Shown here: positions 1-7,141 of the stretch, one piece after another
Layout: every line of letters starts with the position of its first letter
Numbering within the stretch: position 1 is the first letter of the stretch
NCBI GenBank assembly: GCA_963754335.1
Contig: CAVWFQ010000005.1
Coordinates: 558,001 to 622,000 of the forward strand
Direction of reading: 5' to 3'
DNA: 64,000 bases
Origin: JBBSDP01 sp963754335
GTDB lineage: Bacteria; Planctomycetota; Phycisphaerae; Tepidisphaerales; Tepidisphaeraceae
Position numbers and translations under genes: made by a program
Notes under the pieces: generated by a model
Databases searched by the model: none
What the model was told of the DNA's origin: nothing
The model's input: only the letters and a program-made list of their open reading frames with translations

Positions 1-798
1 CCAGCGAAATCACCATCATCAGCAGCGTGAGCGTCTGCATGGTGAAATCGAATCCGACGGAATAGAGGCCGGCGGCCTCGTCGCCGCGCATGGCGGCGAT
101 CAGAAACCGATCGGAGCTTCCGATCACCACCGCCAAAGCGACGGTCAGCGAGAGGGGAATGCCATAGCGGCAAACGACGGCAAACGCTTCGCGATCGATC
201 CGGAGCGGCACCTGGATCCAGTCGCGCCGCCAGGCGTAAATGACCGGTCCCAGCATGCCGACGGCCAGGCCGGCGAGCGGCCCCCACCATCCCATGCCCG
301 CGACGATCAGAAGCGCGCCCAGGCCGGTCGCGATGCCCGAGCGCAACACCTGCAGCATCATGTAATACCAGGGGCGGAGTTCCGAACGGGCGTGCTCGCA
401 GAACATCTCGAAGGGCGCCTGGATCGCCAGCATCGCCCAGCATGGGAAAATCGCCACCCGCCAGGAATCGGGCAGCGGTACAAACAGGAATAGGCCGACC
501 GCGGCCACGGCCAGCGCCCCCAGCAGATAAAGCTGGGCGGTCAGCAGCGTCGATTTCAATCGGGCGGTGTCGTGACGCCAGGCGGGCAGATAGCGCACGA
601 CGCCAGCCGAAGCCATTGAAACAAAAGCGCGTTGAGAAGATTTACCGTAGCCAGAACCAGCGCGTAGCGTCCGTAGGCGGCGGGGCTGAGCAGATGCGTG
701 AATAGCGGGAGGGCAAGGAACGCCAGGATTCCCGGCAGCCCGCGCGCGGCGAGGTAGATCGCCGTGTGCCGGAAGATGTTTTCGCCGTCTCGCTTCAT
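1..798 (-). CDS. Polysaccharide flippase (MOP/Wzx-like), 3' part cut by window edge
   Basis: The N-terminus (ATG at 798) reads as an amphipathic start followed by hydrophobic helices (ARGLPGILAFLALPLFTHLL, then YGRYALVLATVNLLNALLFQ), the usual opening of lipid-linked oligosaccharide flippases that move undecaprenyl-bound repeat units across the inner membrane. The frame stops near 556, but another minus-strand frame takes over around 600 (VRYLPAWRHDTARLKSTLLT) and continues with further membrane helices to position 1. One base appears to be missing near 603. The C-terminus lies outside the window. It is the last of three minus-strand genes with the sugar transferase and the autokinase, an arrangement typical of a Wzx/Wzy pathway. 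The family is clear; the sugar specificity cannot be told. Confidence 0.8.
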
Positions 799-810
799 TT
801 TTCTTATGCC

Positions 811-832
811 CTTGCCCGGAGTACCGGGCGAG
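811..832. repeat. Palindromic intergenic repeat (GCCCGG-AGTA-CCGGGC)
   Basis: A short hairpin just upstream of the flippase start, with arms GCCCGG and CCGGGC around AGTA, followed by GAGGGAGAAG. It is a variant of the CTCTCCC...GGGAGAG family found at 16477, 19905 and 63291. Confidence 0.55.
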
Positions 833-858
833 GGAGAAGTGTTTTGCGCTTGGCGACG

Positions 859-2412
859 TCAATACGCTCCGGTGCGCTGGACGACGACCATTAACGTTCG
901 GGCAAGGATGTAGGCGTCGAGCCAGGGAGACCAGTTTCGAACGTAGTACGCGTCAAATCGGACGCGCTCGTCGTAAGTCGTGTCATTGCGTCCCGACACC
1001 TGCCATAATCCGGTAATGCCCGGCTTGACGGAGGTGTAAAGTTCAAACACATCTCCATATCGTTCGGCCTCGGAATTGACGATCGGACGGGGACCGACCA
1101 GGCTCATGTCGCCGCGCAGGACGTTCAGAATCTGCGGCAATTCGTCGAGGCTCCATTTCCGAAGGAAGCATCCGATTGTCGTGACACGCGGGTCGTCCCG
1201 GAGTTTTTGATCTGCGCCCCACTCGGCCCGGGCGGCGGGATCTTCGCGCAGCCGTTCGCGCAGAAGTTCGTCACCATTGAGGTACATCGTGCGGAATTTC
1301 CAGGCCAGAAAGCGGCGTCCCTTTACGCCGATGCGCGTATGTCCGTAGAAGACCGGGCCGGGGCTGCCCAGTTTGATCAACAGCGCGATGGTGAGCAGGA
1401 TCGGCGCGCCCATCAGTATCGCCAGCAGCGCCAGCGCCGCGTCAACCGATCGTTTGATCGCCCGCAGCGGCATCAGCATCTGGCCGTTCTGAAGTTCCAG
1501 CCCGCTCAGTTGCCCGCAGGCGCGCGTTGCCCCCCAGAGGCTGGGCAGTGCCACTGAATCCGACGCCACCAGCAGATGGGGAATCAGCCGGCTGTAGCGT
1601 TTCACGACCTTCAGCAGTTCGGCATGGGCAAGATCGGGCAGACACATGACGGCATAGCGAATGGACTGCCGCTGGATGAGCCGCTCGACTTCCGCCGTGT
1701 CATTCTCGACCGGCAGAGACGAGCCGCGACACATGCGGGTTGGATCGGTCAGCAGAACCGGCCGCAGGCCCGACGCCGGCGTGCGCAGAAGCTCGTCAAT
1801 GACGGCCTCGGCGGTTGGCTCGGAACTGATGACCAAAATCGGATAGCCCCACCAGGGCTGGCGGGCGCACCATCGGCGAACGAGATTTCGCATAAGGGGT
1901 ATCATCACGATCGATATCACCCACGCGACGCCGCACCAGAGCGGCAGAGACGGGACGGAGACGGCGCCGATGGCCGCCGCCGAAAGCGCGATGGTGGTCA
2001 ACTGAAAGACCTGGCGGATTTCCTTCACCGGATGGACGCCGATTCCGGAATAAAGTCCCGCCAGCCAATAAGCCAGGACAATCGGAAAGAGGATGACGGC
2101 AGCCAATCCCCAGGGCAGCGGTCCATCGGTGTGCGTAATCAGCCGGACGATTGATTCGGCGAGCAATCCGCCGGCAAACAGCGATACGAGATCGCCCGCG
2201 AGCAACGGAGTGATATTTCTGAGCCGCCGCCATACTAATGGAAAGACGGGAGTGACCTGGCCAGCTTTGGCCAACTCATCGTCCAGTTCGAACTCGGTCC
2301 TGGGGCGCATGGCCACCCGCCCCGGTTCGATTCGGGAAAATTTGAACGGCTCTTCGGCGATCAGCGCGTCGAGCTCATCGAAATCGATTTCGGAATTCAG
2401 TTTAACGTGCAT
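859..2412 (-). CDS. Undecaprenyl-phosphate sugar phosphotransferase (WbaP-type)
   Basis: Predicted initiating transferase that puts the first sugar-1-phosphate on undecaprenyl phosphate at the inner membrane. About 517 residues: a cytoplasmic N-terminal tail, a block of hydrophobic helices, a degenerate nucleotide-binding-like middle region, and a C-terminal bacterial sugar transferase domain with the hallmark stretches GPVFYGHTRIGVKGRRFLAW, RKWSLDELPQILNVLRGDMS, LVGPRP and KPGITGLWQVSGR. The frame is open further upstream, but the ATG at 2412 has a purine-rich AAAGGGAAT site in front and starts at the conserved part (MHVKLNSEIDFDELDAL). It follows the autokinase gene after about 100 bases that hold two hairpins, so the two may be co-transcribed. 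The sugar transferred cannot be read from the sequence. Confidence 0.93.
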   Translation of the reverse strand: MHVKLNSEIDFDELDALIAEEPFKFSRIEPGRVAMRPRTEFELDDELAKAGQVTPVFPLVWRRLRNITPLLAGDLVSLFAGGLLAESIVRLITHTDGPLPWGLAAVILFPIVLAYWLAGLYSGIGVHPVKEIRQVFQLTTIALSAAAIGAVSVPSLPLWCGVAWVISIVMIPLMRNLVRRWCARQPWWGYPILVISSEPTAEAVIDELLRTPASGLRPVLLTDPTRMCRGSSLPVENDTAEVERLIQRQSIRYAVMCLPDLAHAELLKVVKRYSRLIPHLLVASDSVALPSLWGATRACGQLSGLELQNGQMLMPLRAIKRSVDAALALLAILMGAPILLTIALLIKLGSPGPVFYGHTRIGVKGRRFLAWKFRTMYLNGDELLRERLREDPAARAEWGADQKLRDDPRVTTIGCFLRKWSLDELPQILNVLRGDMSLVGPRPIVNSEAERYGDVFELYTSVKPGITGLWQVSGRNDTTYDERVRFDAYYVRNWSPWLDAYILARTLMVVVQRTGAY

Positions 2413-2426
2413 TTCCAATTCCCTTT

Positions 2427-2506
2427 GCCCGGCGATCCGTGCCGGGCTACACACACCACTCTGAACGGGCGGCTCAACCTTCAACGGCCGGCGTTCCCTG
2501 CCGGCC
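2427..2506. repeat. Two 7-7-7 hairpins between autokinase and sugar transferase
   Basis: GCCCGGC-gatccgt-GCCGGGC (2427-2447) and GGCCGGC-gttccct-GCCGGCC (2486-2506): two hairpins with identical geometry (7-bp arms, 7-nt loop) in one short gap. The second overlaps the start of the minus-strand gap after the autokinase stop codon. They may attenuate transcription or be mobile palindromic repeats; neither has a U-tract typical of an intrinsic terminator. Confidence 0.6.
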
Positions 2507-2516
2507 AGGCATCGCG

Positions 2517-4826
2517 CTAACGGCCTGCGGGCTGGCTCCACCGCGCATCGGCGGGAGAATCCGGTTCGTCAATTTCCAGTGCCGGAGCCGGCCAATGCGC
2601 GTGATCGCCGGCAATATCGTGCAGTTTGCCGCGCCCGGAATTGCGTTCGGCAAGCCCGTGCTTGACGGCGACCGTTTCAAGAAGCCGACGCGAGGCGCTG
2701 CGCCGGCGGACGCTGGCGTAATACCGATCGGCGGTGAGGAGGTCGTTGGCGATGCCGCCGAGGATCCCCGCCCCGACTTTGTTCAGTTCGTGAACGGCTT
2801 CGGCCGACATTTTCCGCGTCGAGCTGTTCATCCGCACGACCAGCAGCGTCGCATCCGCCGACGCTGCAAGAATCCGGGCGTCAATGACGGGAAGAACGGG
2901 CGGCGAATCGATCACAACGCGGTCAAAGGCACCGGCGAGCCCCTGCATCGCCTGGGCGAAGCGTTTGCTTTCAAGCATCTCGGACGGCTTTCCGGGAACC
3001 GTGCCGCACGGGAGCAGATGGAGTCCTTCGATCGCCGTCGGCCGGATTGCGTCGCGCAATTTGGCGTTGCCGGTCATCACGTCAGAGATGCCAGTGCCGC
3101 CGTCCACGCGAAAGATGCGGTGCTGCATCGGCCGGCGCAGGTCGCAATCGATCAGAAGTGTCCGGTGGCCCGCCTGCGCGAGGGCAATCGCCAGATTGCT
3201 GGCGGAGGTCGATTTTCCTTCGCCGCTCGTCGGCGAGGTGATCAACAAGGTCCGCGCATTGCGCGACGGGCTGAACTGGATGGTCGTGCGAATGGCGCGG
3301 TACGACTCGGACGCCTCGGAGTCCGAATCGAAATGGACGATCTGCCCGCGATCGGAAATCGAGAGAAATTGAGGCATCTTCGGCACGGATCCGAGCAGCG
3401 GAACGCCCAGAACGCCGGCAAGATCGTGCGGCGTTCGCAGCCGCTTGTCGTGCCATTCCTGGGTCATCACCAATCCGATGCCCAGGAGCAAGCCGGCAAG
3501 AAGAGCGATCCCCATCGTGAGCGATTTGCGGGGCCGGATCGCGTTTTCCTCCGCGTGCGCCGGGTCGAACACCTCAACGTTCAGTGCGCTGGTGCTCAGA
3601 TTGTTGACGCTGACTTCCTGGATGCGGCTGTCGAGAACGTCGCACTGCTTCTGCATCCGGTCCAGATTATTTTCAAGGCGGGCGTATTCGGCGGCCTTGG
3701 GATTGAGCGCCAATGCCGCCTGCCGCTGCGTCTCCAGCGAAGCACGGATCTCCTTTTCCCGATCCTGCGCCGCGTCGAGCTGCACGGTCAGCTCGATGAG
3801 CCGGGCGGCGGCGATGGAGCGCTCCTTCGCCGCGATCTTTTCCTCGAGCATCTTGATGGCGGATTGCATCGCCCGCGATCGGACGTGCTGCGCGCCGAGC
3901 ACTTGCATGTCGGTCCTCAGCGTCAGCGTGTACTGCTCGAGCTGCGAACGCAGGTCGTCGAATTCCTTGTCGCCGAAATCGCGCCCTTTCATCTGCTGTG
4001 CTTCGACATAGGCCGAGATGGACTCGGGGTCTGCAAGGATTGCCTTGGCGGCATCGTGTTGAACGCGAACCTCCAGCGTCGACAGTTCCGCCGCCGTCAG
4101 CGCACTCGAAAGCGACGCCAGCCGCTCGACGGTGATGTTCCCCTTCTCGTCACGAAAAGAGACGGCGCCATTGACGGCCTTGAACCCAACGAGCGCCTCG
4201 ATCCCGGCCTCGCGCTTCTGCTCGAGCTGAGTCCGCTCAGTGGTGAGGATGCGGACCATCTCTTCGCCGGTCAGATGTTTGTGACGGGAAAGACGATACA
4301 GATAGCCGTCGACAATTCCCTTCACCACCGCCACCGCATCCTGCGGGTACGGCGAATCGAAGGAGACGGTGATGATATCGTCCTTCTTCCCGACATCGAC
4401 CTTCAGATCGCTCCCATCGCGGAGCCATTCCACAGGATCGCCACTCACTTTGGCGAACGTTTTCAGATGGCGGAAATCCGCCTGATCGAGCGCGTAGCGA
4501 AGCACCGGGACGGACTGCAGTTGTTGCGCCTGGGTGTAGAGAAAGGTATCGGAGGCGGGCGCGTCGGCGTGATTATCACTGAAGACGTGCGGAGCATTTT
4601 GTTCGACGTCAATTCGAGCTTCGGCGCGGTAGATCCTGCTGGCAAATAAAAGATAGACAGCCGCGATCATCAGGCAGCCGACGGTCGTCAGCGCGATGGT
4701 GACACGGCGGCGCCAGAGGAACTCCCAGAGTGGCGGCGCGTCGAAGGGTTCGGGCGGCGCACTGCCGCCTTTCATCAATTGCCCGTCACGTTCCCAAAGA
4801 CGTCTTGGGATCGAATTCCCACTCAT
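2517..4826 (-). CDS. Polysaccharide co-polymerase / tyrosine autokinase (Wzc-like)
   Basis: About 769 residues from the ATG at 4826 (an ATG at 4775 is also possible; neither has a strong ribosome site). Wzz-type chain-length domain between two membrane helices (about residues 42-62 and 436-456) with a long coiled-coil periplasmic part, then a cytoplasmic BY-kinase: Walker A SPTSGEGKST (about 531-540), Walker A' LLIDCDLRRP (about 557-566), Walker B RVVIDSPP (about 636-643). In Wzc/CpsCD systems this protein controls polymer length and export through autophosphorylation. The usual C-terminal tyrosine cluster is nearly absent: only RYYAS remains, followed by a Tyr-free tail. It lies directly upstream of the sugar transferase on the same strand. 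Confidence 0.9.
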   Translation of the reverse strand: MSGNSIPRRLWERDGQLMKGGSAPPEPFDAPPLWEFLWRRRVTIALTTVGCLMIAAVYLLFASRIYRAEARIDVEQNAPHVFSDNHADAPASDTFLYTQAQQLQSVPVLRYALDQADFRHLKTFAKVSGDPVEWLRDGSDLKVDVGKKDDIITVSFDSPYPQDAVAVVKGIVDGYLYRLSRHKHLTGEEMVRILTTERTQLEQKREAGIEALVGFKAVNGAVSFRDEKGNITVERLASLSSALTAAELSTLEVRVQHDAAKAILADPESISAYVEAQQMKGRDFGDKEFDDLRSQLEQYTLTLRTDMQVLGAQHVRSRAMQSAIKMLEEKIAAKERSIAAARLIELTVQLDAAQDREKEIRASLETQRQAALALNPKAAEYARLENNLDRMQKQCDVLDSRIQEVSVNNLSTSALNVEVFDPAHAEENAIRPRKSLTMGIALLAGLLLGIGLVMTQEWHDKRLRTPHDLAGVLGVPLLGSVPKMPQFLSISDRGQIVHFDSDSEASESYRAIRTTIQFSPSRNARTLLITSPTSGEGKSTSASNLAIALAQAGHRTLLIDCDLRRPMQHRIFRVDGGTGISDVMTGNAKLRDAIRPTAIEGLHLLPCGTVPGKPSEMLESKRFAQAMQGLAGAFDRVVIDSPPVLPVIDARILAASADATLLVVRMNSSTRKMSAEAVHELNKVGAGILGGIANDLLTADRYYASVRRRSASRRLLETVAVKHGLAERNSGRGKLHDIAGDHAHWPAPALEIDEPDSPADARWSQPAGR

Positions 4827-5355
4827 ATTGGCAACCCACTCGTGCGCGTACCCCATGCGCGGGCACCCACACGTTAAAAACAATAATCTGAAACCCACGA
4901 CTCACGGATTCGAATTGCTCATACACCCATCAATCCGCAATCGCGCGCGATCGTCCGTCGTGCGCAAACGAGAACAATCTCGGCTCACGCGATCCGGTTA
5001 CTGATCAACTATGAAGGTTCGAGTCACCCATCGCATTTTCTCAGCATCGCGCGGTTGGCGGCAATGTTGATTCCCATATAGCTCGATCCGCTCACCATTG
5101 CAAGGATGTTTTGGCGCTCATCCAAACGTCGTCTGCAACTCGTCGGCGTCGCTGTTCTCTACACGCTAAACGCATCAGCGCTGCAAAAAATCGCTGAAGT
5201 GCATTCGGTTCTCATGAGCGTCAAATAGGGATTTGCTCCGCAAATTCCCGGGTGTTCTTCGTCGCGGGCATCCTCGGCGTCCCCGCAAACTTTCCACAAA
5301 ATGCGCAAATCTCCCGGCGTGACAGTTTATCAGACAAGACGGAGCGAGAGTCCGT
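4827..5355. other. Intergenic region, no gene recognised
   Basis: About 530 bases, locally more AT-rich around 4870-4910. It must hold the promoter of the minus-strand autokinase operon, but no convincing -35/-10 pair stands out. Short open frames on both strands show no recognisable protein. Confidence 0.5.
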
Positions 5356-6018
5356 TTATTCCGTCGGCCGCAACGCACGCGGATCGATGGGCATCTCACC
5401 GGCGTGCAAGTCCGCCCACATTGCCGCTTCGCCGTCGAGCGGGCTCTTAATGTTGTACGCCTGATACGCGATCATCTCCCCGATCCGCACGGCCAGGTCT
5501 ACCAGTCGCTCCCCTGCCGTCCAGTAGTCTCCCACGCAGATCGTGCTAGAGTCGATATTTGGATGGAAAACCGGCGTCAGCATGCGGCAGCGCGGGCTGA
5601 GACGTGGATAATCGCTGGTCAGTTGAATCTCGACGAGATGCAAATCGCGCAAAATCGGCTTGTCGGTTTTTCCCCGCTCGAGTCCGCGAACGTGGTATTC
5701 CAGGCGATAGGTTTCCGCTGGATCACCTAAAGACTCTTTAATCCGGATCGGCCCGGACCCATTAAAGGTTTGGGCCATCAGCTGCGCATCAGCCCGCAGT
5801 CGGCGAACGCGCATCGGGATTTTCGGCAGCACCAGCGGTGGCGGCGGCGCAACCGAAGGGGGCGATTGGCGCGCTTCGATTGGGGGGTTCGGCACAGTCA
5901 CTTCCGCCCTGCACGTTTTGCAGGTGGCGCGGCGGCCAGCGAAGGCTGCGGGCACCACAAACGCGCGCCCGCATCCGCCGCACTGAAATCGGATCTCCGC
6001 TTTCAGTTCATCCTTCAT
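5356..6018 (-). CDS. E2-like ubiquitin-conjugating-fold protein with N-terminal zinc ribbon
   Basis: 220 residues. Residues 13-36 hold a zinc ribbon (C13, C16, C33, C36), then a Pro-rich linker (about 44-68). Residues about 70-215 match the UBC fold: HPN at 152-154, the candidate catalytic cysteine C161 in STICVGDYW, a Trp after it, and a late SPLD resembling the loop of eukaryotic E2 enzymes. In true E2s the HPN asparagine supports isopeptide formation and the cysteine carries ubiquitin; here the Asn-Cys distance is one residue shorter than in UbcH5-type enzymes. It lies 21 bases behind the FHA/RING-like gene on the same strand, so co-transcription is likely. No ubiquitin-like, E1-like or JAB peptidase gene is seen in the window. 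Fold assignment is fairly firm; ubiquitin-like transfer is inference. Confidence 0.8.
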   Translation of the reverse strand: MKDELKAEIRFQCGGCGRAFVVPAAFAGRRATCKTCRAEVTVPNPPIEARQSPPSVAPPPPLVLPKIPMRVRRLRADAQLMAQTFNGSGPIRIKESLGDPAETYRLEYHVRGLERGKTDKPILRDLHLVEIQLTSDYPRLSPRCRMLTPVFHPNIDSSTICVGDYWTAGERLVDLAVRIGEMIAYQAYNIKSPLDGEAAMWADLHAGEMPIDPRALRPTE

Positions 6019-6039
6019 CCTTCCGACTTCATCCTTTCT

Positions 6040-7047
6040 TTATCTTGCGCCGCGCCACCAATAATGCGAAACCGCGACTCCCGCAACCGCTCCGATGAGT
6101 GCGACCGCGATCGACAGGATCACCACGCCGCGCTGTCGCTGCGGCCGACCCCGCAATAGATAGACGCACGCGGCGCATGCGACGAGCAATGCCGTCGCGC
6201 CGAATGTCAGCGCGCCGATGACGGTTCCCAGCACGCTCGCCGCCAGCAGCGCATACGCCCACGGTATACCCTCCGGCGCGGCGATCGCATTTTCGACGGG
6301 GTGGGCAGGATTCGCCTCCGATTCCGGCTCCACGAAAACCGCGTCCACGTCCGGCGTGGGATCGTGTGATGGAGCCAGCGAATTGACCTGCGAACAACCA
6401 TAGACCGAACACCCGAGATTTTCCGTCCAGCACTCGACATGAAACTCGGTCTGGCAGGCCGGGCAGAGCGTCGACTCTTCCAGCGGCGAAATTGACGAGT
6501 GACAGACGCCGCACACCGCCTCCTGGCGCGGCACTGCAGCAGGAAGCTGCGGAATTTCCCGCGGCATGGCCGGGCTGGGCTGGATTGGAATTGAAAGCGT
6601 TGCGCCGCATGACTTGCACAATCCGATTCGCCCCGCGAATTCCCACGGCACCCAGACCGGCGCAGCGCATGAACAATTGAAAAAAATTCCCGTCGCCGGC
6701 GAGGGAACCGGCATCGGGCGCTGATCCAGATTGAGTGGCTCGGCGCCTTCGGCGTCGGCCTCGTCCTCCGCCACATACAGCCGAATCGGTCCGATCCGAA
6801 TCCGATCGCCGCGCCGAAGATCGACCCTTCCGGCAACCGGCCGATCGTTCACGAAAGTTCCGGTGCGACTGCCGGCGTCGGTCAGGGAAAATTCTCCTTG
6901 GTCATCCGGCGCGATCCAGGCGTGAATCCGCGACACCCTCTGATCCGGCAGGCAGACCTGGCTCGAAGCCCATCGCCCAATGATGACTCGCCCGCGAATG
7001 ACCCCCGCCGACCGCTTGCCCTCATGTTCCACGATCAGCCAGGCCAT
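6040..7047 (-). CDS. FHA - zinc ribbon - RING-like - membrane protein, partner of E2-like gene
   Basis: 335 residues from the ATG at 7047; an AGGAAC site lies upstream of an A-tract, and an in-frame extension has no homologous look. Order: FHA domain (about 1-90: GR at 24-25, S39-R-I-H42, N67), which binds phosphothreonine in known families; a zinc ribbon (C125, C127, C144, C147) like that of the E2-like neighbour; a RING-type binuclear treble clef (C179, C182, C195, C198, H203, C206, C213, C218); then hydrophobic helices at about 263-298 and 308-327, so it is probably held at the membrane by its C-terminus. Prokaryotic RING families with membrane helices next to E2/E1/JAB genes are described. 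A phospho-dependent E3-like adaptor is the natural inference, not shown. Confidence 0.78.
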   Translation of the reverse strand: MAWLIVEHEGKRSAGVIRGRVIIGRWASSQVCLPDQRVSRIHAWIAPDDQGEFSLTDAGSRTGTFVNDRPVAGRVDLRRGDRIRIGPIRLYVAEDEADAEGAEPLNLDQRPMPVPSPATGIFFNCSCAAPVWVPWEFAGRIGLCKSCGATLSIPIQPSPAMPREIPQLPAAVPRQEAVCGVCHSSISPLEESTLCPACQTEFHVECWTENLGCSVYGCSQVNSLAPSHDPTPDVDAVFVEPESEANPAHPVENAIAAPEGIPWAYALLAASVLGTVIGALTFGATALLVACAACVYLLRGRPQRQRGVVILSIAVALIGAVAGVAVSHYWWRGAR

Positions 7048-7090
7048 GCTTTTTTTTGTTCCTGAATCTGCGATGCGCGCCGCGCCTGCG

Positions 7091-7141
7091 GGGTGGGCTC
7101 GGCCCAAAGTTCTTCATTCACGTGGTCGGCCGAGCCCACCC
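7091..7141. repeat. 14-bp inverted repeat, possible terminator
   Basis: GGGTGGGCTCGGCC (7091-7104) and GGCCGAGCCCACCC (7128-7141) form a perfect 14-bp stem with a 23-base loop. It overlaps the stop codon of the glycosidase-like gene on the minus strand and separates it from the FHA/RING-like gene, so it may end that transcript. It is also the sort of dispersed palindrome frequent in this genome. Confidence 0.7.

Noticed and set aside
2439..4649. Long open frame (736 codons) on the plus strand opposite the autokinase
   Set aside because: It is rich in Arg, His and Gly, shows no family or ribosome site, and the opposite strand encodes a complete Wzc-like protein. High-GC codon use leaves antisense frames open.
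4827..7140. A ubiquitin-like gene beside the E2/RING-like pair
   Set aside because: Looked for a small frame ending in a Gly-Gly-type tail on both strands; none with a beta-grasp look or ribosome site was found.
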